Below, piece after piece: positions 41,900 to 49,585 of a DNA stretch of 64,000 nucleotides; positions within the stretch are counted from its first letter, which is position 1; every line of letters begins with the position of its first letter. The position numbers were made by a program, and so were the translations under genes. The notes beneath the pieces are model-generated. The model ran no database searches. It was not told where the DNA came from and was given only the letters and a program-made list of their open reading frames with translations. Source of the stretch: Bacillota bacterium (GTDB lineage Bacteria > Bacillota > Clostridia > Christensenellales > SZUA-584); the NCBI GenBank assembly GCA_023460085.1, contig JAEWRI010000044.1, positions 162,463-226,462 of the forward strand, read 5' to 3'.

Positions 41900-43492
41900 T
41901 CAGCCTCTGGCGCGCATGTCCAGCAGCACTTCCTCAAAGAAAGGCGCGAGCCCCTCCGCAATTTCGCGCCGCAGCGTCAGCGCACGCTCATACTGTTCCC
42001 CATGCAGCTGCAATTTCGCGGCGCCGTGAAAATACCGGACGCGAAAATCGCTGAAGCCCAGCGTCATCAGAAAAGCCTCCGCGCCTTCCACCTTGCCCAG
42101 CATATCCGCCGTGATGGCGGTTCCGGCAGGGATCCGGGTCGCCAGGCACGCATAGGCAGGTTTGCTCCACACGGCCAGCCCCGCCTGACGGCAAAGCAGC
42201 CTGATCTGGTGCTTGGTGAGGCCGCACTCCCTCAGCGGAGAGCGCACGCCCAGTTCCTTCAGCGCTTTCATGCCCGGTCTGTCCGCCGGATCGTCCGAGG
42301 CGTTTGTACCGTCTATCACCACGTCACAGCCGTCCCGCGCCGCGGCTTCTCGAATCACGCGAAAGAGCGTTTGCTTGCAGCGATAGCATCGATCCGGGGG
42401 ATTTTGCACCACCTCCGGCTCGCAAAGCACATCATACTCCACCGTCGTCAGCGCAATCCCCAGCTCCGCCGCCAGCCGCTCCGCTTCCTCGCGCTCGAAC
42501 CGCGGCTGAAACTGCGTCTGTATCAGGTACGGACGCACATCGCATCCGCATTGCTTCGCGGCGTACAGAAGATAGGACGAATCCACGCCGCCCGAAAACG
42601 CCAGCGCCACCCGACGGTGCGCTGAAAAAAAGCGTTCCAGCGCCTCGGCCCGCCGGACTGCGTCCCCGCGCAATTCCGCTTCCCGCACCACCTCCGGATG
42701 CCTGTCATTCAGCGCGGCCAGCGACGCAAAGCCTGCCCAGAAGGTATCCCGAAGCAGTATCGCGTCGAGACACGCGGCATAGGCTTCGGCGTTGCCGCGC
42801 CAGTATTCATAGTTTGCCACACCATACACGATCATGCCGTATTCCAGATCGCGGTCCTCGCCTTCCGCCGCCTCCGCCTCCGCCATGGCTTCCTCCGTCG
42901 TCATGCCGCCGCGAAAAAGCTCTATCCCGCACCGGTAGGCCGTATGATGGCCCGCCTCCATGTCCGGGGAATACGTCGCCAGCGACTCCCGGATACCGCC
43001 GTCGTCTCCGCTCCGGACGCAGCACAGTATGTTCCAGAATAGTACGGATATCAGCTCCTCCGTATCGTCTCCGGCCAGCGCGATCCAGCGGGAAAAATGC
43101 GCCTTCGCCTCGTCGTACCGCCCCCGCAGGTATGCCGTGAGTCCCGAAAGAATCGCAATTTCGGCATTCTGCCCGAAAGCAGCGCACGTGTCGAAATCCG
43201 CAGCGGCCCGCGCCAGCTGCAGCGTGGTCAGATACCTTCCGCCGCGCTTCTGGTACGGCAGCATGCTTTGGGGCAAGCGGGCAATGGCCTCGGTATAGAC
43301 ACGTATGGCCTCCATATACCGGAGCTGATACGAAAGCGCGTCACCCAGCCGGATGTATGCTTCCCCGTCGTCCGGGCTTTTCGATATCGCCTGCCGAAGC
43401 TCCGCCACCGTTTCGTTGTCCTGCACGCTGCACGGCAGTCCGTACAGCTGGCTTTCCTTGCTTGCGCAATTTGCATCAAAATAGCGTTTCAT
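41900..43492 (-). CDS. larE: LarE sulfur transferase with an N-terminal TPR-like domain
   Basis: The protein has 530 residues, about twice a normal LarE. Residues 265-530 are LarE: the PP-loop FSGGVDSSYLLYA, NPPDRCYRCKQTLF, DGTNASDDPADRPG and the Cys of PAYACLATRIP, the position of the sacrificial sulfur donor in Lactobacillus LarE. Residues 1-260 consist of helical repeats of TPR type (DDGEAYIRLGDALSYQLRYM, ATFGQN-type units, RGRYDEAKAHFSRW). LarE thiolates the precursor made by LarB. The operon larE-larB-larC has overlapping stops and starts. No larA is in the window. The ATG has GGAG 3-4 bases upstream. Confidence 0.93.
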   Translation of the reverse strand: MKRYFDANCASKESQLYGLPCSVQDNETVAELRQAISKSPDDGEAYIRLGDALSYQLRYMEAIRVYTEAIARLPQSMLPYQKRGGRYLTTLQLARAAADFDTCAAFGQNAEIAILSGLTAYLRGRYDEAKAHFSRWIALAGDDTEELISVLFWNILCCVRSGDDGGIRESLATYSPDMEAGHHTAYRCGIELFRGGMTTEEAMAEAEAAEGEDRDLEYGMIVYGVANYEYWRGNAEAYAACLDAILLRDTFWAGFASLAALNDRHPEVVREAELRGDAVRRAEALERFFSAHRRVALAFSGGVDSSYLLYAAKQCGCDVRPYLIQTQFQPRFEREEAERLAAELGIALTTVEYDVLCEPEVVQNPPDRCYRCKQTLFRVIREAAARDGCDVVIDGTNASDDPADRPGMKALKELGVRSPLRECGLTKHQIRLLCRQAGLAVWSKPAYACLATRIPAGTAITADMLGKVEGAEAFLMTLGFSDFRVRYFHGAAKLQLHGEQYERALTLRREIAEGLAPFFEEVLLDMRARG

Positions 43493-43564
43493 ATTCTCCG
43501 ATTATAACAAAGCATCAGCCCAGCCCCGCGCCAAGCTGATGCCTTGCTCCCAGCCTGACTTACA

Positions 43565-43861
43565 TCAGTTCTTCAACAGGAAGGATTTGAACACCTTTTT
43601 GGGGTCGCTGATGAGCAGCATGACCACCCAGGCGACGAGTCCGCAGAGCACGATCACAAGGCCCAGCAGCGCGTCATTCGCGCTGAGATCCAGAAAAGGC
43701 TCCCCTTCCGCCACGCAGTAGAACGCGTCCACCAGCCACATCAGCGAAGCGCCCCAATACATCAGCGCGAGCACGCCCAGCTTCAGCTCCTTCTGGTTGG
43801 CCTTAAAATACCAGACCAGCGTAACAGCCACCGCCGCGAACGCGGTAATAATCAAGCACAT
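43565..43861 (-). CDS. Small membrane protein, second of a pair
   Basis: The protein has 98 residues and three hydrophobic helices (about 2-18, 30-50 and 66-88), with WLVDAFYCVAEGEPFLDL between the last two. I recall similar paired genes in other Clostridia but know of no function. The ATG at 43861 follows GGAGG by about 7 bases. Only two bases separate it from the preceding gene, so the two are co-translated. Confidence 0.75.
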   Translation of the reverse strand: MCLIITAFAAVAVTLVWYFKANQKELKLGVLALMYWGASLMWLVDAFYCVAEGEPFLDLSANDALLGLVIVLCGLVAWVVMLLISDPKKVFKSFLLKN

Positions 43862-43863
43862 GG

Positions 43864-44271
43864 TTACACCTCCATCGCTTTGGCGGCAGCGGGCTGCTTC
43901 GCCTTCTTTTCGAGACGATTGGAGACCAGCACCATCACGCCCCATACCGCTGTAATCAGCACCGCCATCGTCACGCCCACCGTGGCGATTTCAAGCAGCA
44001 TCGGCCCCACATCCGCCGGATTGTTCATCGCAGTCAAGAACGGCGGCCACGGAACCACCTCGCCATGCCAGATATGCTCGACAGCCAGCAAAAAGCTGCC
44101 GCCCCACAGCAGCTTCGTAAGCCAGCCGAGCTTGCGGGAAAAAGGAACCGCGGCCGCAGACACCTCTGCCTGCTCCGGCGATGACGCCGCCAGCTTTTCC
44201 TTCTTCTCCAGCGATTTCTTCACGATGGTGACGACGATCGCTTCCGCCACAGGTGCCAGAAAACATGCCAT
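43864..44271 (-). CDS. Membrane protein, first of a pair, behind a structured leader
   Basis: The protein has 135 residues. A hydrophobic N-terminus (MACFLAPVAEAIVVTIV) is followed by a Lys/Glu linker, then WLTKLLWGGSFLLAVEHIWH with GEVVPWPPFLTAMNNP, and a final helix. The His/Glu/Trp content around HIWHGEVVPWPP could suggest metal or ligand contact, which is inference. The start is the ATG at 44271 after AGGAGG; a longer frame to 44364 crosses the terminator in the leader and is rejected. The next gene follows directly. Confidence 0.75.
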   Translation of the reverse strand: MACFLAPVAEAIVVTIVKKSLEKKEKLAASSPEQAEVSAAAVPFSRKLGWLTKLLWGGSFLLAVEHIWHGEVVPWPPFLTAMNNPADVGPMLLEIATVGVTMAVLITAVWGVMVLVSNRLEKKAKQPAAAKAMEV

Positions 44272-44441
44272 AATGAATACCTCCTGAATATAATTGAATA
44301 TATTGCACACCCCGGCAACCAAAAAAAAGATTGCGACCCGCATCCGCGAATCAACAATCTTCATGATTGTCTCTATATATCCCGGGGTGTACCGTTTGAA
44401 ACCATACCTGCTTCAGCAGGCAACCGCCGCATCATACGGCT
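44272..44441 (-). ncRNA. Structured leader (candidate cis-regulatory RNA)
   Basis: About 170 bases separate a perfect promoter from the first membrane-protein gene. The RNA can form GCCG/CGGC, CCUGCU/AGCAGG and ACAAUC/GAUUGU hairpins, then a strong terminator at 44321-44361. A 9-base pair of arms (ACACCCCGG at 44382-44390 and CCGGGGTGT at 44307-44315, minus strand) encloses the terminator. I could not match it to a riboswitch class that I know. A 20-codon frame (MMRRLPAEAGMVSNGTPRDI, 44373-44435) starts close to the transcript start. Confidence 0.6.
44321..44361 (-). terminator. Terminator inside the leader of the membrane-protein pair
   Basis: On the minus strand AAGATTG/CAATCTT encloses GATTCGC/GCGGGTC (7 pairs including G-U). 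Eight T follow. It lies before the ribosome binding site of the gene, so it should act as an attenuator. Confidence 0.8.
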
Positions 44442-44447
44442 TTATCT

Positions 44448-44476
44448 ATTATACATGCATAGCATTTTAAAGTCAA
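44448..44476 (-). promoter_or_regulatory. Promoter of the structured leader
   Basis: On the minus strand TTGACT (44471-44476) and TATAAT (44448-44453) are 17 bases apart. Confidence 0.85.
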
Positions 44477-44497
44477 GGCGACGGGCCGGGGTTGACG

Positions 44498-45145
44498 CTA
44501 TTTCCGTGTACGGTAATCGTCATCGATGCGTTTTTTCCAGCCCGCCCCGAGGGGAGCGGCACAGGCGCGCACGTGGCTCACCGCGTCGCTGACCACGTCG
44601 TAGTTCAGCTTCGTACCCGCGGCGTCCGCGTGATAGTTGGCCGCCCTGTCCGCGCCGATGCCGAAACGCGCCGCGGTGGCGATGGCGTCGATATTGGCCC
44701 CGAGGAAAAGAAACTCCCAGCCGTACTCCCGCTGCTCCAGTTCCACCATCTCCTTCACACGCGCGAAGCTGTACTCGCGGCTCGCGTTCTCCTGCCCGTC
44801 GGTGGTGATCACGAACACTACCTTATCGGCACGCATGTCCGCGCTCGTCTGCCGCTGCACCTCCGCTGTCTTCCGTATCGTCATGCCCACGGCGTCCAGC
44901 AGCGCCGTGCAGCCGCGTACGAAATACTCCTTCTCCGTCATGGGCCGCACGCCCCTGATGTCGATGCGATCGTGCAGCAACTCGTACTTGTCGTCGAACA
45001 GCACCGTGGTGACGATGGCCTCGCCCGGCTCCGCCTGCTGCCTGGCCAGCAGCGAATTGAAGCCGCCGATGGTGTCGCTCTCCAGCCCGCCCATGGAACC
45101 GCTCCTGTCCAGTATAAACGCCAGCTCCGTCCGGTTTGTTTTCAT
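44498..45145 (-). CDS. VWA-domain protein (TerY-like)
   Basis: The protein has 215 residues. It is a single von Willebrand A domain with the MIDAS motif DRSGSMGG near the N-terminus, a conserved Thr in GCTALLDAVG and Asp/Gly in ITTDGQENAS. It lacks a signal peptide. Such cytoplasmic VWA proteins occur in tellurite-type and chaperone or nucleotide-signalling clusters. The ATG follows GGGAGGGG. It lies 75 bases downstream of a macro-domain gene on the same strand, probably in the same transcript. Confidence 0.88.
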   Translation of the reverse strand: MKTNRTELAFILDRSGSMGGLESDTIGGFNSLLARQQAEPGEAIVTTVLFDDKYELLHDRIDIRGVRPMTEKEYFVRGCTALLDAVGMTIRKTAEVQRQTSADMRADKVVFVITTDGQENASREYSFARVKEMVELEQREYGWEFLFLGANIDAIATAARFGIGADRAANYHADAAGTKLNYDVVSDAVSHVRACAAPLGAGWKKRIDDDYRTRK

Positions 45146-45220
45146 CGTTATCCCCTCCCACGTTTGATGGAACCATCATAGCAGAAGGCGAATAGCGTGT
45201 GGTCGCCTGCAGGGCGACAA

Positions 45221-46237
45221 TTACAGCAGCGGCTGTTCGAAGGCGAACAGCGCCTCGTTGATCTGATGGATGTCGCAATTGCCCTCGCGGATGAAGTACT
45301 CCACGATGATGTCCGCCTTGCTGCTGTGCGAAAGCGTATACCCCGCGCGGCCCAGCAGGTCGAGCGTCTCGTCCAGCGTGAGGCGCAGTGCGACGGCGAG
45401 CGCCAGCACGGTGGGCTTGCCGGGGCTGTAGTTCCGGTTGCTGCGAATCTTGGAGAACAGCTTGCGGTCCATATTGGCGCGCTTGTAGGTCTCGACGTCC
45501 CCCATACCCTTCTCGTCGATCAGCCTGAGAAGCATTTCGGTGAACGTCTCCTCCGTGTGCCTGAGTACGTCCTCCAGGCGGCGTCTGGACACGCCGGGTA
45601 CCGCGGCGGATGGCTGCACGAACGCTTTCGGCATCGCGTGCGCCTCCCAATCTGGTTCCGTCCGGCGCTCGTTGGTCAGCGACCTGTATTTATCAATGTG
45701 CTCCTCGACGTAATGGTCGTCAATGTATTTTTCGATGGCGGAGTGCTGCGCTTCGCCAAGAGCCGAGGCTTCCGCGTCGAACACCACCAGAGATACCGTC
45801 ATGTCGTCGTGCTCGTCCAGAAACTCGGTGATTGCGGACACGGCGACGGCAAACGCTTCGCGCTTGGGGTAGCCGTAGATGCCCGACGAGATGAGCGGAA
45901 AGGCGACAGACGTGCAGCCATGCTTTGCCGCGAGCTGCAGCGACCTGGTATAGCAGCTGCGCAGCAGGCTCTCTTCCCCCGCGCCGCCGCCCCGCCAGAT
46001 GGGGCCGACGGTGTGAATGATAAAGCGTGCGGTCAGATCGAAAGCGTCCGTAATCACCGCCTCGCCCGTCTCGCAGCGGCCAAGGGCGTCACACGCCGCC
46101 TGCAGCTCCTTTGCGCCCGCCGCGGCAAATATCGCGCCGCACACCCCGCCGCCCTGCTGCAACTCGGAATTGGCCGCGTTGACGACGGCGTCCACCTCCA
46201 TATGCGTGATGTCGTTGCGTACAATTTGAAAAGGCAT
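45221..46237 (-). CDS. Macro-domain protein with a C-terminal helical domain
   Basis: The protein has 338 residues. Residues 1-165 are a macro domain: VDAVVNAANSELQQGGGVCG, IHTVGPIW and SVAFPLISSGIYGYP, the ADP-ribose binding and deacylation site. Residues 210-338 are helical (TYKRANMDRKLFSKIRSN, PTVLALAVALRLTLDETLDLL) and resemble an XRE-like or effector-recognition domain. I know the combination from Firmicutes but not its role. It may remove ADP-ribose from proteins or nucleic acids, or sense it. The VWA gene follows. Confidence 0.88.
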   Translation of the reverse strand: MPFQIVRNDITHMEVDAVVNAANSELQQGGGVCGAIFAAAGAKELQAACDALGRCETGEAVITDAFDLTARFIIHTVGPIWRGGGAGEESLLRSCYTRSLQLAAKHGCTSVAFPLISSGIYGYPKREAFAVAVSAITEFLDEHDDMTVSLVVFDAEASALGEAQHSAIEKYIDDHYVEEHIDKYRSLTNERRTEPDWEAHAMPKAFVQPSAAVPGVSRRRLEDVLRHTEETFTEMLLRLIDEKGMGDVETYKRANMDRKLFSKIRSNRNYSPGKPTVLALAVALRLTLDETLDLLGRAGYTLSHSSKADIIVEYFIREGNCDIHQINEALFAFEQPLL

Positions 46238-46391
46238 AAGCTACCCTCCCATCGGAATATAGCATCATTTTACCACGGAAGCGACCCGATGTCATTCCCA
46301 CGTCCGGCCATACTTCCGTACATATGTTCTGTCATACTATTGCGCGGCAGCCCCGGGATGGTGCATAATGGAGCGGAAGGGCGGTGAACAC

Positions 46392-48545
46392 ATGGGCGGA
46401 GTACTGGCGGATCTCAACGCGCAGCAGCGCGAGGCCGTAACGGCGACGGAAGGGTACGTTCGCGTGATTGCGGGCGCGGGCTCCGGCAAAACGCGGGCAT
46501 TGGCGCACCGGTTTGCGTATCTCGTGCAGGAGGTGGGCATACTGCCCTCGGCGATACTCTGCGTCACGTTCACCAATAAATCTGCCGGGGAAATGCGCCA
46601 GCGCATTCGAGCGCTCACGGGCGACAACGACACGGGCTACATCAGCACGTTCCACAGCTTCTGCGTGACGGTGCTGCAGGAGGACAGCCACGCCGTGCAG
46701 TACCCCAGGAGTTTTCTCGTGCTGGACAACTCCGACATCGACGCCATGCTGAAAACCGTATACGAAGAGCGCGGCCTGACGCTGCGCCACAAGACGTTCG
46801 CGCAGGCGCGGGAGATGATTGAAATCTGCAAGCTCGAAAAGGAGCCGGACTATTACGAGCACATGATCGCCATGCCGCTGGACCGGCTGCGCGAAATGTA
46901 CATGGACGCCTCCGAGCCCGACGACATCATCTTCCGTGGCTACCTCTACCAGCAAAAAAAATGCTTCGGCCTCGACTACAACGACCTCATTAAATACGTG
47001 CTGCACATCTTCACCATCGATGAGGACATCCGCACCAAGTGGCAGCAGCGCCTCGAATACATCATGGTGGACGAGTATCAGGACATCGACGAGCTCCAGT
47101 ACGGTCTGATGAAGGTTCTCAGCGCGTATCACAAGAACCTGTTCATCGTGGGCGACCCCGACCAGACCATCTACACGTGGCGCGGCGCGAGCGTGAAATT
47201 CATACTCAACTTCGACAAGGAGTTCCCCGATGTGCGTACCGTGATGATGAACACCAACTATCGCTCCACACCACAGGTGCTTGCGGCGGCCAATTCGCTG
47301 ATCGCGGTGAATCTGGGCCGCATCCGCAAGGACCTCGTGCCCACGCTGCCGAACGGCGCGCCGGTGCTCTACCACCACGCCAAAACCGCCGAGGCCGAGG
47401 CGCAGTGGATAGCGGGGCGCATCCGTGCTCTGCAGGAGAAAGGCGCGGCGCTCTCCGACGTCGCGATACTGTACCGCGGACACTACATCTCCCGCGCGCT
47501 GGAGGAGGTGTTTCTCAAGGAGCAGCTGCCGTACGTCATCTACAGCGGCGTGCAGTTCTTCGCCCGCATGGAGGTGAAGGACGCGCTATCCTACCTGCGG
47601 CTGATTGCGTTCAAGGACGACCTTTCCTTTATGCGCGTCGCCAACCAGCCCAAGCGCAACCTTGGGGAGCGACGCATGCGCTTTCTGCAGGAATATGCCG
47701 CGCAGCATGCCTGCACGCTGTGGGAGGCGCTGGAGCGCGCGGCGGAGGACGACATCTTCCAGCGTACCGATGCGAAACGCCTGCTGTCCCTCATCAGCCG
47801 TTTCCATACGTGCTACGCTGAAATGCCGGTGTCGGAGCTGCTTTCTGCCGTGCTGGACGAGAGCGGGTACGAGATGATGCTGCGCACCGAGGGCAGTCAG
47901 GAGCGGCTGGACAACCTCGCGGAATTAAAGCAGGCTATCCATGAATACGAGGTGTCCTGCGGCGAGGAGAGCACGCTGGAGAGCTACCTCTCGCACATCG
48001 CGATGATGACCAACGCCGACGCCGACGCGCGCAGAAACGCGGTGAAGATGATGACCATACACGCCGCGAAGGGCCTCGAATTCCCCCACGTTTTCCTGTG
48101 CGGCCTGTCGGAGGCCATGTTCCCGTCCAAGAAGACCGCGACGGCGGAGGGCATGGAGGAAGAGCGGCGGCTGGCGTTCGTCGCGCTGACGCGTGCGCGG
48201 CAGACGCTTTACCTCTCGGACGCGGAGGGCAGAACCCTCGACGGCGGCTACCGCGTGCCGTCCCGCTTCCTGTTCGATATCGGCAAGGACGCGTTGCAGT
48301 ACACCAACGAACTGCCCGACAGCCTCGTACGGGAGGCCGAGTGGCGCATCCGCAGCAGCGAAAGCGCGCTGGCGCAGGGCTTGTCCGCACCGCGCTTTCA
48401 GGTCGGCGACCGCGTGCTGCACTCCATCATGGGCGCGGGGCAAATCGTCGGCATCGACGAGGAACGCGGCACCTACGCCGTACAGTTTGACGCGCTGGAG
48501 ACGCCGCGCAACATCAGCTTCAAGGCCAGGCTGGAGGCGGAATGA
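46392..48545 (+). CDS. UvrD/PcrA-like SF1 DNA helicase
   Basis: The protein has 717 residues. The SF1A motifs are intact: Q motif LNAQQREAV, Walker A GAGSGKTRALAHR, Ia VTFTNKSAGEMRQR, II VDEYQDIDELQ, III GDPDQTIYTWRGAS, IV TNYRST, V TIHAAKGLEF and VI VALTRARQTLYLS. The C-terminus (GDRVLHSIMGAGQIVGID) is the Tudor-like fold of PcrA/UvrD. It acts in repair and recombination. The ATG at 46392 is chosen because GGTGA lies 5 bases upstream; 46368 is an alternative. It looks shorter in the 2B region than housekeeping PcrA, so it may be a second paralogue. Confidence 0.9.
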   Translation: MGGVLADLNAQQREAVTATEGYVRVIAGAGSGKTRALAHRFAYLVQEVGILPSAILCVTFTNKSAGEMRQRIRALTGDNDTGYISTFHSFCVTVLQEDSHAVQYPRSFLVLDNSDIDAMLKTVYEERGLTLRHKTFAQAREMIEICKLEKEPDYYEHMIAMPLDRLREMYMDASEPDDIIFRGYLYQQKKCFGLDYNDLIKYVLHIFTIDEDIRTKWQQRLEYIMVDEYQDIDELQYGLMKVLSAYHKNLFIVGDPDQTIYTWRGASVKFILNFDKEFPDVRTVMMNTNYRSTPQVLAAANSLIAVNLGRIRKDLVPTLPNGAPVLYHHAKTAEAEAQWIAGRIRALQEKGAALSDVAILYRGHYISRALEEVFLKEQLPYVIYSGVQFFARMEVKDALSYLRLIAFKDDLSFMRVANQPKRNLGERRMRFLQEYAAQHACTLWEALERAAEDDIFQRTDAKRLLSLISRFHTCYAEMPVSELLSAVLDESGYEMMLRTEGSQERLDNLAELKQAIHEYEVSCGEESTLESYLSHIAMMTNADADARRNAVKMMTIHAAKGLEFPHVFLCGLSEAMFPSKKTATAEGMEEERRLAFVALTRARQTLYLSDAEGRTLDGGYRVPSRFLFDIGKDALQYTNELPDSLVREAEWRIRSSESALAQGLSAPRFQVGDRVLHSIMGAGQIVGIDEERGTYAVQFDALETPRNISFKARLEAE

Positions 48546-48548
48546 GCC

Positions 48549-49397
48549 TTATCCGGCCGTGTATTCCTGCAGGGCTTCATACGAAATGGTGTCCTCAGGC
48601 CGGATATCAGGCAGTTCGACGGTAACTTCGTCTCCCGTGGCCACAATATCGTACCGTATCCCCATGTCGTACCGGACGTCCTGCCCCGACACGTCCAGCG
48701 AGAATACAGCATGAACGAAAAAGCTGAGGATGTTGTCTTCGTCGTCAAGGTAAAGAATGTACTCCCCCGATTCCACTTCCAGGGTTTCATAAATTTCCGC
48801 GGCCTCACTGGAACCGACTAGAAGGGTATCCGAACTGAAGCTCTGCCGCGCAAGAGTTTGAATCAGTTCCGTCAATTGTACATCATTGAGCACCACCCCT
48901 ACCATCAATACATCGGTTTCCTTGTCCTGATAAGTGATGGTGCTTTCGCTGTAGTTCAGTTTGGCCGAATCAATATCAAAATCAAGCGCCGCCATATCCA
49001 TCCCGAGTACTTCGCTTGCTATCTGCGGATAAATGGACGTGTGATCGATGTATTGATCGGTGATTTGCGGGCAATGCACATACACTTTATCGCCTATGAT
49101 GTAGATATCCATGCGGATTTCCTCGTCCAGATTGAATTGCACATTGCCCATGTTCATCCACATCGCTATGGCGCTGCCCGTGCCCGCCTCGGTGTTGATG
49201 TCGTAGTGCAGTTTCACTTCCGTTGTCCCCAGATTCTCCGCATCCGCCGTTGCGGACATATCGACATTGAGGCAAAAGGAATCTTGGCTTTTCAGCTTAT
49301 TCAACGCCTCCTCGACCCTGCTCTTTTCGGAGGAACAGCCGCACAGTACGGAAAGAAGGATCAATGCGATGAGTAAATGGAATATATGTTTTTTCAT
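48549..49397 (-). CDS. Lipoprotein of unknown function
   Basis: The protein has 282 residues. A signal peptide ends with the lipobox LSVLCGC. The mature part begins with a helical SEKSRVEEALNKLKSQ and continues with beta-rich sequence (IYIIGDKVYVHCPQ, YDMGIRYDIVATGDEV). The layout resembles DUF6612-like or LolA-like envelope lipoproteins, without a firm match. The ATG at 49397 is preceded by GGAAAGAG. It is convergent with the helicase gene, the two stop codons being 3 bases apart. Confidence 0.75.
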   Translation of the reverse strand: MKKHIFHLLIALILLSVLCGCSSEKSRVEEALNKLKSQDSFCLNVDMSATADAENLGTTEVKLHYDINTEAGTGSAIAMWMNMGNVQFNLDEEIRMDIYIIGDKVYVHCPQITDQYIDHTSIYPQIASEVLGMDMAALDFDIDSAKLNYSESTITYQDKETDVLMVGVVLNDVQLTELIQTLARQSFSSDTLLVGSSEAAEIYETLEVESGEYILYLDDEDNILSFFVHAVFSLDVSGQDVRYDMGIRYDIVATGDEVTVELPDIRPEDTISYEALQEYTAG

Positions 49398-49509
49398 GGC
49401 GTACTCTTTCCGAATATAATACCAATAGTATACGCGGTTCACCATAAATTGTCAACCAGCGCTGCAACAGACAGCGGCGCCGCCGTCAGGCATAAGCTGC
49501 CGAAATATG

Positions 49510-49537
49510 TTGAAAACTATCGTGCCTGTGATACAAT
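49510..49537 (+). promoter_or_regulatory. Promoter of the MFS transporter gene
   Basis: TTGAAA (49510-49515) and TACAAT (49532-49537) are 16 bases apart, 48 bases before the ATG. Confidence 0.6.
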
Positions 49538-49585
49538 CAAATCAATATTCATCCCGACAACATCATATCGAGCCAAGGAGGCTTT

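Noticed and set aside
44272..44364. Longer start for the membrane protein (MKIVDSRMRVAIFF...)
   Set aside because: The codons AATCTTTTTTTT belong to a terminator with a 14-pair stem, and AGGAGG lies directly before the internal ATG at 44271.
44381..44400. GGGGTGTACCG on the plus strand considered as a T-box motif
   Set aside because: It differs from the GGGTGGNACCGCG consensus, there is no specifier stem, and no plus-strand synthetase or transport gene follows.
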